NCBI GenBank assembly: GCA_951230915.1
Contig: OX579641.1
Location: forward strand, 17,772,254-17,836,253
DNA: 64,000 bases
Origin: Antitrichia curtipendula
Taxonomy: Eukaryota; Streptophyta; Bryopsida; Hypnales; Leucodontaceae
Direction of reading: 5' to 3'
How positions within the stretch are numbered: position 1 is the first letter of the stretch; the number at the start of each line of letters is the position of its first letter. The notes beneath the pieces were generated by a model. That model searched no databases. It saw only the letters and a program-made list of their open reading frames with translations, and had not been told where the DNA came from. Shown here piece after piece: positions 1 through 11,455 of the stretch. The position numbers were made by a program, and so were the translations under genes.

Positions 1-1410
1 TGGAAATTGCCCACTACAGATTTTAGTTGGAGCAAACGAACAAATAACAACCCGAAATGAGACATTGTTTGTTATTTTATCTATTTACAAATAGAAAATG
101 GAAGCTCCTCATGCGGATTTCTCCCCTCCTTTTTAAACTGTCTCTGGTGTAGATCATTACTATATATTGTATAGTAGTTGCAATACAATACACTTCCAAG
201 AAGTGATGTTATAATAACTTGAATATTTATAAAAAAATTAGCTCCAACATTTAAAATGTACCTTGTAGTAGTACTCACGTTGTTTCTAATGTAATTACTT
301 TTGAAGTACCCGAAACTTGCAATTAGTGAATTTGCATGAGAATATCTTCTAAACTATTGTATCATAAATTTACATTTGCAACAATACTCTATATTGATGA
401 AGAAGAAGAATCTCAGAAAAAAAATTATAATTTTTTTTGCTGCGGGATGATTTGCAAATTTAATGCTTGATATAATGGTGCTAACTCCAGTTCATGGCAA
501 ATACAACAACCTTCCTTCCATTGTGAAACTAGTCTGCAAATGCTCCTGACATAACTTCCAAAGCTAACAATGAAGACAATGCATCCAAAGAAATGGGAAT
601 CCCTTTTTTTTAGCAACCCTACCCCTCTACCCTTGGACAAAATCTCAAAATTTCAGTCAGAATGTAAACAAATGTGCTTGTGCTGCCCTTCAAGGAAGGA
701 AAACTACTTCTCATGTAATTACCCTTTTTTTCATGAATTAGAAAGGTTTGAAAATCATTCCCCGTAAAGGGTACTCCTCATGCACCCATCCTTTGGAAAT
801 TTTGACCCAAAATACCCATTATTCTACAAGTGGTGGCTTGACCAAAAATGCAATGTTGTAAAATAAAAAAGCTTGTTTGGTTCTATAGGATTTAAGGCAA
901 GAGCACCTAGTTATCAACATTATATGCATGTTCAACTTATGCAAGGGAATTCTTAATTAAGGAGGATAAATCAAGAGATAAGGACTTATGGCCTCTCAAC
1001 TTCCTTTAGGGAGGGAAATATAAGACGTAAGTTATAAGTTCATGCCCACATCAAATGCAATTTGATGCTTTACTAATGTAGTACAAAAGAATAAATTGAA
1101 TTCGATAAGTACATAACATTATTCAACTGACAACACAAAAGTTCCATATAATAAAGTCCAATTAAACATGAAAAAATATACTAATATCAAGCAATCAAAG
1201 AGTATGCCACACAAATGAATTAGAGAGTTCAAAATGACTTGCATCAATTATGTTTTCCAAATTCATGAACGAATTACCTTTTTTAGAGTTCATGAACCTA
1301 AAGACATCCTACTACCATTCCTTCATAACATCATGTATAAGTTACATGTTTTGCTTTGTCTTGCTTTCTTGGCACAAATGGAATCTATATCCATCCATTT
1401 AGTTATGTTG
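1..1410. other. AT-rich non-coding stretch
   Basis: I see no gene here. The open frames are short, lack recognisable domains and sit in AT-rich or homopolymer-rich sequence. The frame at 1,234-1,596 runs into the tandem duplication that follows and has no family signature. Confidence 0.6.
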
Positions 1411-1915
1411 TTTGTTTGTTTGTTTTGTTACTTTGAGATCTCCTTGACCATGTGTCCTCCCAATGACGTTATTAGTACCATTGGAAAGCCCTCGGCAAGG
1501 AGGGATGCACGGGCTTTGTTTTGTGATGTTTGGATCTACAACAGAAAAGATATTGAATTAAAACAAATTTACGAGAAAAAAAGTTTGGAAAATTAATTCT
1601 ACTTTTCATTTGATTGTAATAACGATACAGGGTACACTCTAATCTTAAGTTAGGTTGTTTTTTTTGTTTTTGTTTTTTTTGTTACATTGAGATCTATTGG
1701 TCTGTGAATCCCTTGGTTGTGTTCTTGGTATTGTCAGGAAGCTCTTTGCAAGGAGGGGTGCATGGGCTTTGTTTGGTGGCGTTTTTACCCACGGTGCAAA
1801 AGTTATTGAATTCCAAACTTTTATTAAACTTCAAAATAAATAAATAAATATATTTACTTTTTATTTTCGTATGCTGCGGGCAAGGACACAGGGCACGCTA
1901 GTTATTCAACTCTAA
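1411..1915. repeat. Degenerate tandem duplication, period about 254 bp
   Basis: Two diverged units start with a T/G-rich run followed by GAGATC (1,435 and 1,689) and share blocks such as GCAAGGAGGG and GGGCTTTGTTT. They end in similar strings, CAGGGTACACTCTAAT and CAGGGCACGCTAGT. The CTRRT-like endings recall Helitron 3' termini, but no convincing terminal hairpin is visible. Confidence 0.6.
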
Positions 1916-1994
1916 CAAGAGTAATAAGTATATTCAGTTGTGCCTACCAGAGCACACAACCGAACTTAGTGTTGTTCACACTTGCAAGCTCTGA

Positions 1995-2012
1995 GCTCTC
2001 TCTCTCTCTCTC
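1995..2012. repeat. CT microsatellite
   Basis: A short uninterrupted run of CT dinucleotides. It may be a polypyrimidine motif or a simple repeat; no nearby gene supports a promoter role. Confidence 0.8.
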
Positions 2013-2502
2013 CTTTGGCTCCTCCCCTGCCAATTGCCTTTTGGAAAGCCCTCCATCCATCCAAGGACATTGATCACTTGTGATAATTCACCACATGCAA
2101 AGGGTGATCATCAGCTACGACCAGAAAACCAGCCAAGCCAGTCCAGAGTCCAGGGTAGACTTTTCTTGTTCCACTAGAGTCACCTTCAAGTGAACGAGCT
2201 TCAGTTCCTGCAAGGCACATAGCATACGCTAGGTAGTACACTCAACAGGCTCCGTTTGTCATACCTTACAGAGAAAAATTGACTTCGAGGAGTCTCACAA
2301 TCATACAAGGAGGGGCTGGGGCTGGGCTGGAAGGGATTGAATCTAATTGAAATCTTTGGAAAAAAAATTTGGAAGAAAAAAAAAAATCATACACCTCTAC
2401 AGATTTTCAAATGATATCACACATACGATTTTACTTACTTTCAGGTATTACCTACTGCATACACATCTGCTCAGCGTAGAGGAGACTCCTGTGGTAGTTC
2501 GA

Positions 2503-2914
2503 AGGTAGGAGGCTCTGAAATGGAACGGGCAGTAAAAATGGACCCTACAAATGACTGTGAAATGGACATGAGTTGGTTCTGAAATTGACATGTGTAGTCA
2601 TTGAATGAACCAAGGAAAAAAACATTATCAATTGCAAGAGCCAATCATTCGCTTTGCTTTCCCCATCTTTCTTTAGAATTGCAAGTGAACCGTTTATAAA
2701 AGACCTAGGGTCATAAATAGGGACCTATGAACCAACTCGTTTGAAATTTCATAAGTAATTCAAAAATGCTTGGAAAAATATGAAACCACTTGGAAGGTAG
2801 ATTCCTCATCTACATCTCTTTGTCTGAAAAATGAGCTAAAATTATTTCCATCCAATGAAATACATGAAAAAGGCGGACCAACACTTAGATGTGTCATTTC
2901 TGAGCTTCCTACCT
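2503..2914. mobile_element. MITE, AGGTAGGA terminal-repeat family, copy 1
   Basis: The 412-bp element begins AGGTAGGAGGCTCTGAAA and ends with the imperfect reverse complement (AGCTTCCTACCT) followed by TA. The left flank reads GA rather than TA, so the expected TA duplication has decayed. The interior matches the copy at 60,678-61,088 in the same orientation, including GCAAGAGCCAATCATTC and GACCTAGGGTCATAAATAGG. It has no coding capacity. The TA target in the better copy suggests Tc1/mariner/pogo mobilisation. Confidence 0.75.
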
Positions 2915-2950
2915 TACTACTGGTAATAGGGCCATAAATTGCCCATTTAA

Positions 2951-3881
2951 CCCCTAGAAGATTGGCATGCGTTTTTTGGCAACAACAAAAAATTTGGGCA
3001 GGTACCTGTGATTGGAGATTTGCATATTTTAGGCTGAAATTTTAGTAGAAGGTGGGGATGAGGAATATCTTTCATATGCACTAAATTTCATGACATTTGA
3101 AAATATGAGTAAAATATTATGGCCTAATATGTTTTGTTTTGTTTTGTAAATGGGCAATCCAAGACAGATTTTCTTAAATCATTTTTTTCATAAACAAAAA
3201 ATTGAAATTGATTTTCTAGAGTTATTTACAAGTGGAAAGCTTTTAATCATTCCATTTTGATCAATGGGTTAATAATTACGAGGAATTTTGGTTTGTGGGT
3301 AGTTTTGGATTCTCTACTCTAAAATAAACTGTGGAGTCCTTTACTTTACTCAAATTTCAATATTTTGGAAAAAAAATAAAACACTAGGTGTACATTGTTT
3401 ATTACAAAACTTCAACCATTGGGATTGGCATTCTTCAATTCCATAACTCAATTCTTAACAATTTTGTATTTGGAATCATTACCTACTTCTTTCTACTTGC
3501 TATTTTTTTTTCTAAATGTTGTACAATTCCAAATGATCTGAAATTTTACAAGCATGTAGCCAACTTGCCTTGAAGAATGAATCCAAAGAAGCACCACCAT
3601 TGTGGACATATTTTCATACAAATGTGATCTTGTAAAGTGCGGCTGCCCATTTTCTTGCAGGGCCCCCAAAAGGGGGTTCGTTGCTTCAAAAGCTAATATC
3701 TTGCAATCTATAGGGGGAAATTTCATAAAAAATATCCACAACTTTTCAAACTAGCGTACTACAAGATCCTAAGGTTACACGTGTCTAAAAATGTTGTTGT
3801 TTTAGAAATTTTGGTGCTTATACTTAAAAAGGCATTTTTGGAGTGTTTTGGGTGAAAATATAGTCACGGTCCTGCAAGGGG
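2951..3881. mobile_element. TTAA-flanked CCCC-terminal element (mosaic B/A ends)
   Basis: The left end is TTAA followed by CCCCTAGAAGATTGGC and then a 'B' subterminal block containing TTTTTTGGCAACA. The right end is an 'A' block (TTTTGGGTGAAAATA, then GGTCCTGCAAGGGG). The body from 3,180 to 3,610 aligns with 47,940-48,330 (CATTCCATTTTGAT, TTGTACAATTCCAAATGA). The element is non-coding. It is one of the dispersed piggyBac-like TTAA family; the right flank reads TAAT, so the target duplication is imperfect. Confidence 0.65.
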
Positions 3882-4281
3882 TAATCCCTAAATGCCCAAG
3901 GCTTTTTTTTTGAGCTTTTGGGAATTTTCTCTAAATTGAACAAAAAATCAGCATCTTTATAAGTTGTATCAATTGTTTTTGGATTGTAGCCATATAAATT
4001 CAAACTAGAGATGTTAGAGATTACATAGGAAAAGAAAACACAACAATATTGCTTATAGATTAAAAGATTATAATGTTTGATCATGAAAGTGTTAAACTGC
4101 AGAAGTGATTTGAAGTCTTTCAATCCTCTTTTCCCATGTCAAATCTAAGAAGTTGTTCACTACAAAAATATGAGGATAAAGGGTCTAATATGTGTAACCT
4201 GGAATCAATTTATGGCTTTTCAAAATCCAACAATGCTAACATGTGAGCCTAGAAATGCAAGCCTAGATGTAAGTAGGTACT

Positions 4282-4570
4282 CTATAACTATTGAAGGTGT
4301 CTATAACATACATACTTATAATATAAGTATCTTATAACCATGGAAGGTGTTTATAACATAGGTACCTATAATATAGACACCTATAATATAAATATCCTAT
4401 AACCATGGAAGGTACTTATAACATACACCTATAATATAATTAGGCACCTATAATATAAACATCCTATGACCATGGAAGGTGCTTATAACATAGGTACCTA
4501 CAACATAGACACCTATAATATATATTCTATAACTCTTGAAGGTGCCTATAATATAGGTATCTATAACGTA
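4282..4570. repeat. Minisatellite, about 65-bp units
   Basis: Five units begin near 4,282, 4,332, 4,397, 4,464 and 4,527. Each has a CTATAACCATGGAAGGTG-like head followed by TATAACATAGGTACCTATAA-like text with an internal GGTACC palindrome. Spacing is 50, 65, 67 and 63 bp. No coding frame is maintained. Confidence 0.85.
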
Positions 4571-4930
4571 AGAATCTAGGCTCCTAAGCTCATGGTCTCA
4601 AGATCATAGGCTCATATATTAACAACCATATCTCAAAATCTACTCTACAATTTTTTTAAATGAATTTCTAATGTGATTTTTTCTCCAAGATCTAGTGTAC
4701 GTGGGTCTTTTTTTCTAAGAGCCCTCAACATTGCACCAAGTCAAAATTGCAATGTCTCTCCTTGCACAAAATCTTGAATAGGAAAAACATAATCAATCAT
4801 TTTCAAAATCAAAATTTTGATGCTAAAATTAGACTTCAAAAAGAGATTAAAAAAAATAATTGAACTATTCAAAGTAGCAACTTAGTTAGGTCCTATTTAA
4901 CTTCAAAGTATTGTTGACACACAAATTTGG

Positions 4931-4949
4931 TGCCTTGGGTATTTAGGGG
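4931..4949. mobile_element. Right terminus of a TTAA-flanked element (remnant)
   Basis: GGTGCCTTGGGTATTTAGGGG is followed directly by TTAA, matching the right 'A' end of the family. I could not place its left partner upstream. Confidence 0.45.
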
Positions 4950-4959
4950 TTAAGAGTTG

Positions 4960-5265
4960 AAACTGAATTTTGGAGAGGTGAAGCTTCTTGAAATATTTTT
5001 TCAGTAAATTTAATTTAAAAAACAAGTGGAATTCACATCTAACCCAAGTCGTCTCATATTTTTGGAAGCTTTATAAAATTAGTTATGAAATTTTGAAGTT
5101 GAAATGGCATAGGGCTCTAAAATCGCGCACCTCCTAAAATATATGCTATTTGTACATTGCTAAAGGCCACGAAATAGCAACATATAAAATTTTTGTACAT
5201 TCAAGGAGGTGCATGATTCCAGAGCATGTGCGCTTTTAGAACCTCCTACTTCCTACCAATTGCAA
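4960..5265. mobile_element. Degenerate MITE related to the element at 62,718-63,020
   Basis: Text near 5,035-5,110 (ACATCTAACCCAAGT, TTAGTTATGAAATT, TTGAAGTTGAAA) aligns with 62,826-62,900. The right end (GCGCTTTTAGAACCTCCTACT) resembles the family terminus read backwards. The left end is not resolved. Non-coding. Confidence 0.5.
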
Positions 5266-5459
5266 TACGTGTGTTGTTGGAAATCTTACAACTATTGTAC
5301 TATATAGAATTATCCTAGGATTATTTCAAATTAATCCTAAAGTCTCAAAGTTCCTATGGAAGACTCTTTAGATTTTGGGTAGGCTTGTGTGATTTCAATT
5401 TTTGACATGATTTTTTGAATTTTTTTTGAAGATATGAAATTAGATTAGCTTTAAGGAAA

Positions 5460-5902
5460 TTTAATTTTTTTTCCAACCGGTGCTAGGGAGCAAAAGTTAT
5501 GCCACCCTAAGTCCAAAAAACAACTTGAGGGGCAGCCCAAAAAAAATCACAAAAATTTGAGTTTTTTTAATTTTTAATTTTTATCTCAAATATTACATTT
5601 TCGTCTACATCTGAAGTTTTGAATCATTTTTTTTGGACTAACAATGAGAAAGTCATGACAATCTTGTTTTTTGGATAATCTAAGCATCTTCTTGAAAAAA
5701 ACTTGTTTTCTTCACTTTAAATGCAAATATCTTGCAACCTACATTGTCAAAAATCTTGAAATTTCTTCCGTGCATTTTTATACTAGTCTAGTACAGGGTT
5801 CTATGGTTAGATATGCAAAAAAATGAAATTTAAGTTCCTTTTCTCTTTGAATGGCAGTTTTCACTGGTCTTTGATGAAAAAAAGGCCTTGGGATTTGAGG
5901 GG
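5460..5902. mobile_element. Decayed TTAA-family element, right end intact
   Basis: The right terminus GGCCTTGGGATTTGAGGGG abuts TTAA at 5,903-5,906. Internal text (AATATCTTGCAACCTAC, CTAGTCTAGTACAGGGTTC) matches the right half of the 2,951-3,881 element and the outer arms at 57,000 and 61,270. The left end is eroded. Confidence 0.55.
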
Positions 5903-5959
5903 TTAAGATGATTTAGATCAAATGCTACCATGGATCCTATCGATAAGTGCCAATGCCAC

Positions 5960-6758
5960 AAATAAAACGGCTCAAAAATAAAGTGCCACATCTAAAAAAT
6001 CCAAGGAACGGCAGCAGCAAATCGGTTCCTTTACTACATTCCTCTCAATCCCTGCCTTTAGTATGCAGATCCCAAGGCCAAGTTGTATGGTGCCGTGAAA
6101 AACTTGATTACCGGTGCCCTTAATTAAGCTCACTGAGAACAACTTAATGACTTCGTTGCAGTTTGGGGGCGGGCAGGACCGTACCAATACTCGTGTCGAG
6201 TTCACCCATCCGGTTCTCAATCGTCGTCGTCGTCCCGCCGCTGTACCCCGCCCTTTCATCTCTGCGTGTGCTTTGTGTATTTGAGTGTATTTGAGTGTAT
6301 TTGCGTCCGTGTTGCAGAGACGGAGCTTTTGGCAGTGGCCTTTAACTTAGTGACGGTGTATACAAGCTGTGTTAAAGCAAAAGAAATTGTGTCTTTGAGC
6401 TAGCTTCGGGAAATGTAGTAGGCCGCTGCACCGGCACCGGTGGAAAAGCATAGTGTATACAGCAGGGTGCTTCTGGTCGTGTCAGAGGTAGCTGTGAAAT
6501 CAAATTATAAAGTGCTCTTGGAATTTCCTTTGATAAGGTTGCGAAATCGCTCACTTTGCGGCCCCTATTTGTTGGCAAGTAGGTACTAGGTCGCATTGTC
6601 AGGTCTGTGCAAGGCTCTACCTGGAGGAGTAGAAGAGGTCTCGGTTCTGTAATCGTGGTGCACTGTTTGCTTGTGTGTGTTGGAGTTCATGTGCGTTCGA
6701 CGATCGAGATAAGAGGAATTCAACGAGAGAATGAACAGACTTCAAAATCCGCTGCAGT
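5960..6758 (+). promoter_or_regulatory. GC-enriched upstream region of the TPD1-like gene
   Basis: Base composition rises sharply against the AT-rich flank, with CGTCGTCGTCGTC near 6,219. A perfect 10-bp direct repeat GTGTATTTGA is present three times at 6,275, 6,285 and 6,295. The position directly upstream of the first coding exon suggests promoter plus 5' leader. No TATA box or start site can be fixed by eye. Confidence 0.45.
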
Positions 6759-8710
6759 ATGCCATGCGCTTGCAGCCTGCCTGCTTGCACATCAACGTCG
6801 GCGGAAGAGTCTTTGTTGCCCGGCGCCAGGAAGAATGCTTCGTTACTGTGTCCTCGGCGAGTCTTCGTTTTGGCAATTGTTTGCATTATGTTCATTTCTT
6901 GGCCTCTCTTGGTGTACGCGGAGGCGCGAGCAGGTTGGATCTTAGTTACTTCTCCCCTATCTTTTGGCGTGCACAACTGCTTAACCTCGAGGCTTAAACT
7001 AGGTGCAGTGTTGGAAGTGCTTAGCGTCTTACTTGGTAAGCGGCCGCTCTGACTGACGCATTGCCCACAATTCTTGCTGTTTCAGGTTTCGAGAGCTTTC
7101 TCCATTACAATAGAGATGAGGAAGCTCGGAACTCGAGGAAGCTCGGCACTGATATTGAGCAGAAGAGAAGTGCTGTGAGTATCCCGAAGTTGTGGAATCG
7201 CAAGTTCCTCCTTCAAGGTATTTTCAGAATTCTGACATTAAAGTTGACGCATGCACCTTGTAACTTCGCGTGCGGTTGATCAGAACTAGCGCACTATGCT
7301 ACCTTCTAATCAATTATCAGTACCGTGTCATTTCTATTGCGCCACCGATTGAAACTTAATGTTCATTTTTTCTGAACGTGCTCGTACAAGACTCATGTTC
7401 CGTGATTTTTCTTCTTAGATGTTCTGTCATGTTATTCCCGAGTGGAATGAATAACACGACAGAACGTCCTCCTGTAACTCGAACGCATCTAGGTTGCTTT
7501 ATCTCAACATGCGATGAGTTTCCACCTAATCGACTCCTTGAGAGCTCTCCTTCGGACCTTGACCTTCTTGTAGTTCCATCGGCTGGATATTACACGGCCT
7601 AGAGTGAATTGTTCTGCTTGAAAGTTTTGCCCATGCTTTCTCAATCCCTGTGCAAGCACGCATTAGAAAATGTTGCGATTTCAAACAAATCATATTAGAG
7701 TTTGATTTCTTCGGCAATTCCAAGGGATTCATGAGCCCGTCCATCAGACCGGAATGACGGAAGGTTAGTTTCCAGCTTCGGTAATGTGTTATATCATAAA
7801 CTGATCTTTTTCTTAGTCTGGAGAAGATTAGACCGCCAAACGTTCGAACTGAGACTCTGAATGAGGTTCTTTGCTTTCAGCTAGATATCCACGGCTGTTA
7901 CTCCGAATGCGGATTTCTTGAAATTAAGTTACTACCGGAAGTGAGGGCATATTCAATTCAGGTACAAGCGAGTTGGACCTGATATCGGAAGGCTTCTGGA
8001 CTTTAGTTTCATCCAGTCATCCCGAGTGTGAAATAAATTATCTTTTTAGTTTGTATTAAGTGAACAGTGTTAGACTGACTAGCTCATCAGTGATTGACAT
8101 GCATGCAGGTAGTGACATCGTGGACAACTCCAGACAAGAATCGAACCACGAGCTGATTAACCTTACACCAAAAGGGGCTCTCCTTGGTTCAGGCGGTGGC
8201 AAGTTTCCAGGACGAAATTTAAATATTCCTTACCGACGAATTTTGATCCCAGCTACCAGTAAGTTTACCATCCTTTTGAATGCCTTAGGGTCAGAGGTAG
8301 ATAGTTGTTTGTCAAAGCGGGCAGTTGAGAACTCTGTTTGACGGCTATGGGGCAGTTACACGTGAGAACAGGAATAATGTTGGTGCATGTGTGGCGTTAT
8401 TGCAGATGTGTGCACCAACAAAGACATTAGCATTTCCCAGGGCCCTGATGGTTCTTCTGGCATTCCACGCTATTTCGTGCAGATAGTGAACACTTGCATG
8501 TCTGACTGTGCTCCGTCACAAGTCCATGTATTCTGTGGTTGGTTTGCGTCAGCCTTGCTAGTCAACCCTAACACCTTTCAGCGATTAGCATATAATGATT
8601 GCCTCGTTAATGGAGGGAAACCTCTGAAGTATGGGGAGATTGTGAGATTCACATATGCCAATTCCTTTATGTATCCTATCAGATTCAAATCTGCTAGCTT
8701 TTGCAGATAA
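6759..8710 (+). CDS. TPD1/TDL-like secreted cysteine-rich ligand (four exons)
   Basis: Proposed exons are 6,759-7,035, 7,086-7,217, 8,109-8,258 and 8,406-8,710. Introns have GT..AG ends, are all phase 1, and give 287 residues. Residues 33-54 form a secretion signal (Arg-Arg, then VFVLAIVCIMFISWPLLVYA) after an unusually long N-terminal region. The last exon carries the TAPETUM DETERMINANT 1 family domain: CTNKDISI, GIPRYFVQIVNTC, SDC, VFCGWF, YNDCLVNGG and YANSFMYPIRF, with six conserved cysteines. Known TPD1-type proteins are apoplastic ligands for EMS1-type leucine-rich receptor kinases controlling cell fate. The 50-bp first intron is short for a plant; an alternative donor at 6,934 would give 253 residues. 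The N-terminal exons are ab initio. Family assignment is strong; the exact start is uncertain. Confidence 0.8.
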
Positions 8711-9231
8711 ATTCCTTGTAAATCATGAGCACAAGATCATGAGGAACACTCGGTTTTGACAGTAGATGTTTTTGAAATCTGGACTGTAGCGTCGTCATGC
8801 GTGCAAAGTTTTGAAGCTGAGGGAGCCCAAGTAGTGAGTTCACTAGTCCCGGTTCTTTGTGCAGATGGTACGTAAATAGTTGCAGTGAAGATCGATCAGT
8901 GTAGTACATGTTGAGAGAGGTGACGGCAGCTTGAGTCCGTGTGAGCTATTGTTGAAGGGTCACTTCAAGTCCGTTAATAATTACAAATGTCTATCTTGTT
9001 CTTAGCTGTTTGAATTGGTGCTTGACTTATCTGCTTCGATCACAATTCGAAGTTGGTGATTCTTTAGATCCTTCGACTACCTACATGTAATGACTAATAC
9101 CTCGATCACAAGTTTGATTGTTCGATCACAAACTGTTAAATTGAGTGATTTGTTGGAGGGCAGAACCTCGTGCTCATTGTCAAGCGGAGGAATAATTAAT
9201 CGGGTGCCCATGTTTGTGGTGGATATTGCAG

Positions 9232-9536
9232 ATGAATGCACAAATAAAGACATTAGCATAACTCAAAGACGTGATGGCTCACCAGGAATCCCTCGATTCA
9301 GTGTCCAGATAGTCAATACGTGCGTGTCTGATTGTGCTCCAGCTGATATTCACGTCTATTGTGGCTGGTTTGCCTCCTCCCCTCCTCCCAACCCCAGCAC
9401 TTTTCAACGCCTTTCTTACAATGACTGCCTTGTGAATGGGGGCCGTCCCCTGGGACACGGAACCATCATCCAGTTCCAGTATGCCAACTCCTTCATGTAT
9501 CCAATCCGGTTCCGGTCAGCCAAGTTCTGTAGATGA
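9232..9536 (+). CDS. Second TPD1-like ligand exon (alternative last exon or tandem partial gene)
   Basis: This 305-nt exon has exactly the length, phase and acceptor context (ATATTGCAG) of the exon at 8,406-8,710. The two 101-residue domains agree at about 74 positions and keep all six cysteines; the stretch after the CGWFASS motif changes from ALLVNP-like to PPPNP. Sequence before the acceptor (AGGAATAAT, GTGCCCATGT) resembles the end of the upstream gene's last intron, so the duplication carried intron plus exon. No separate signal-peptide exon is evident between 8,711 and 9,231. An unspliced frame could start at 9,090, but it lacks a signal peptide. It is either an alternative 3' exon of the upstream gene or a young paralogue. 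Confidence 0.75.
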
Positions 9537-10900
9537 TAGCCATGTGCAAATGTGACAGACACAACCCTCTTAGTAAGTTGTGGTACACGGACAGCATGAT
9601 GTATTAGCTCACTCATCTCCCTGACTGAATATATGAATTTTATTATGGATTGAATGCAATATATTCTGTCTCTAAATGTCAGTTGATGTCTCTGGGAAAA
9701 TTGCTGATCGACGGAGCTTGCAGTCTGGCAACAGTGCAACAGAATTGGCTTGCATACGCCGTGTACCAGGTTCTCTGAACTCTGGAACAGGGATTCTGAG
9801 GAGTGGGCCGAGTGGTTTCTGCTGTGTGCAGACGTTCAGACTAATGATTAGGCATTGATGAAGACGATGATTGAAGGAAACAGTAAAAGACCTTACGAGA
9901 AATGTAATTGCAATGGACATGTGACTGCCAGACGGGGAATTTTGTAATTATGCATTTCGTTCAATTCACACCAGCAACTGCATTAATCATTCCTTGTCAA
10001 AGTACTTCAAGTAGTTATCGACACAACGAAGATCTACAGTGGTCAGGGTTAGATCTTGGAGGGTACATACAGTATGTCTTTCTTCTTAAGTCGCCTTGAA
10101 AATTTTGATTATGATTTCGACAGACCCCTACACTTTCTTTGCTTTAGAAATCAATTCCAATATGGGGAGTAATTAGTGTACAAAAGAGAATTAAATGTAA
10201 ATTACATCGGAGTACCATAGTACATGACAGGACGCTCATTCCCTGAGTCCCCTCAGATGGGGTTAATTTTAAAGTAAGTACTTCAGTTTGGGGCTCTTGA
10301 TTGCAGTGTATGGGTTTATCTCGGGTACTGAAATTGCAGATAGTTTAGACAGATTTTGACCGCTTGTACAATATGACCCAAGTGTTGACTGTAAGTTGCT
10401 GAAGTTGACAGTGTGACATTCACCAAATTCATCCCATATCTCAGAAAAATGTTTGCAGTCCAGTGAATCTTACAGGAGAAAATAACAGTTCCTGGTGGAG
10501 GACTGAAGGTTGTATAGGAAATTTGGAATTGGTTGCAGACTGTGCCCTACATGATACTGGTTTGCACGTCCAGTTTAATTTGAGTCAGATTCAAGCCTTG
10601 GTCCATATAATCTAGAATTTGAAATAGAAACAGTATGAGATTATCACCATGGTCAGGAAAAATGAGATCTCAGGGTTTGTGGTGTTGGGAATGGTCTTCT
10701 GACTTGGTGAAGTGCATCTCCATTGCTGTGTACGATACTGCATTGGCAAGAGTTTTTCTGTGCCCAGGTGAGTTCTCTTGTTACACCAGTTGGAGACTTG
10801 AGTATTTTCAATGTAGGGTACAACAAAAAATTTGTTGTCACACTTCAAGTTGTAGGGCCCTGCATGTTTCATATGCGTGTATCCTAGCCACATCTAATGT
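9537..10900 (+). other. 3' flank of the TPD1-like locus
   Basis: Moderate base composition continues to about 10,100, consistent with a 3' UTR or decayed downstream sequence. The small frames here (9,676-9,858, 9,908-10,099, 10,635-10,982) have no recognisable domain. No further ligand exon is visible. Confidence 0.4.
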
Positions 10901-10982
10901 TGTGTATGAGGAGCACTATTTTCAATGGCAAAGTTTATTGATGTGTATGAGGAGCTCTACTTTCAATCGCAAAGTTTATTGA
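10901..10982. repeat. Two-copy tandem repeat, 41 bp
   Basis: TGTGTATGAGGAGC starts at 10,901 and again at 10,942, and both units run through CAAAGTTTATTGA. There are a few substitutions between copies. Confidence 0.85.
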
Positions 10983-11149
10983 AGATCAAAAAAAGACCTC
11001 CAAGTTTGGTTTATAAGCACATGCACATATAGATTGGGATGTAAACCATGTCACTGGTCTCTTGCTTTTCGTCTTGGAACTTAGGATTGTGTAGATGCTT
11101 GAGGGGTCTTGTTAAGAGGCATAGCTTTCGAGCTTGCATTGACACACAA

Positions 11150-11455
11150 AATGCTCAAGACTAGGCCAATTTTGTTGTCTCATGGTAGAGATGCTCTAAA
11201 TACATATTGGAGCTTTTAATCTTTCACAAGCTTATACGTGCAAAGTCATGTGGGGATGGAGGGAATCAACTCAACTATTTATAACACTGGCAGTCATACA
11301 CCAAGTACTTGAGACTAGGCCAATTCTATTGTCCCATGGTGGAGATGCTCTAAGTACATATTGGAGCTTTTAATCTTTCACAATCCCATATGTACAAAGT
11401 CATGTCGATGAATGGGAGGAATCAACTCCTCTATTTGTAACACTGCTTCACTGCC
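11150..11455. repeat. Two-copy tandem repeat, 154 bp
   Basis: GACTAGGCCAATT starts at 11,159 and 11,313. Both copies share GAGATGCTCTAA, TACATATTGGAGC and TTTTAATCTTTCACAA. The GAGATGCTCTAA string resembles a PIF/Harbinger-like terminus seen at 63,230, but no flanking duplication was found. Confidence 0.8.

Noticed and set aside
6607..6997. Overlapping open frames on both strands around 6.6-7.0 kb
   Set aside because: They follow the higher GC of the TPD1-like upstream exon; only the frame from 6,759 has a signal peptide and splices in phase to the conserved exon.
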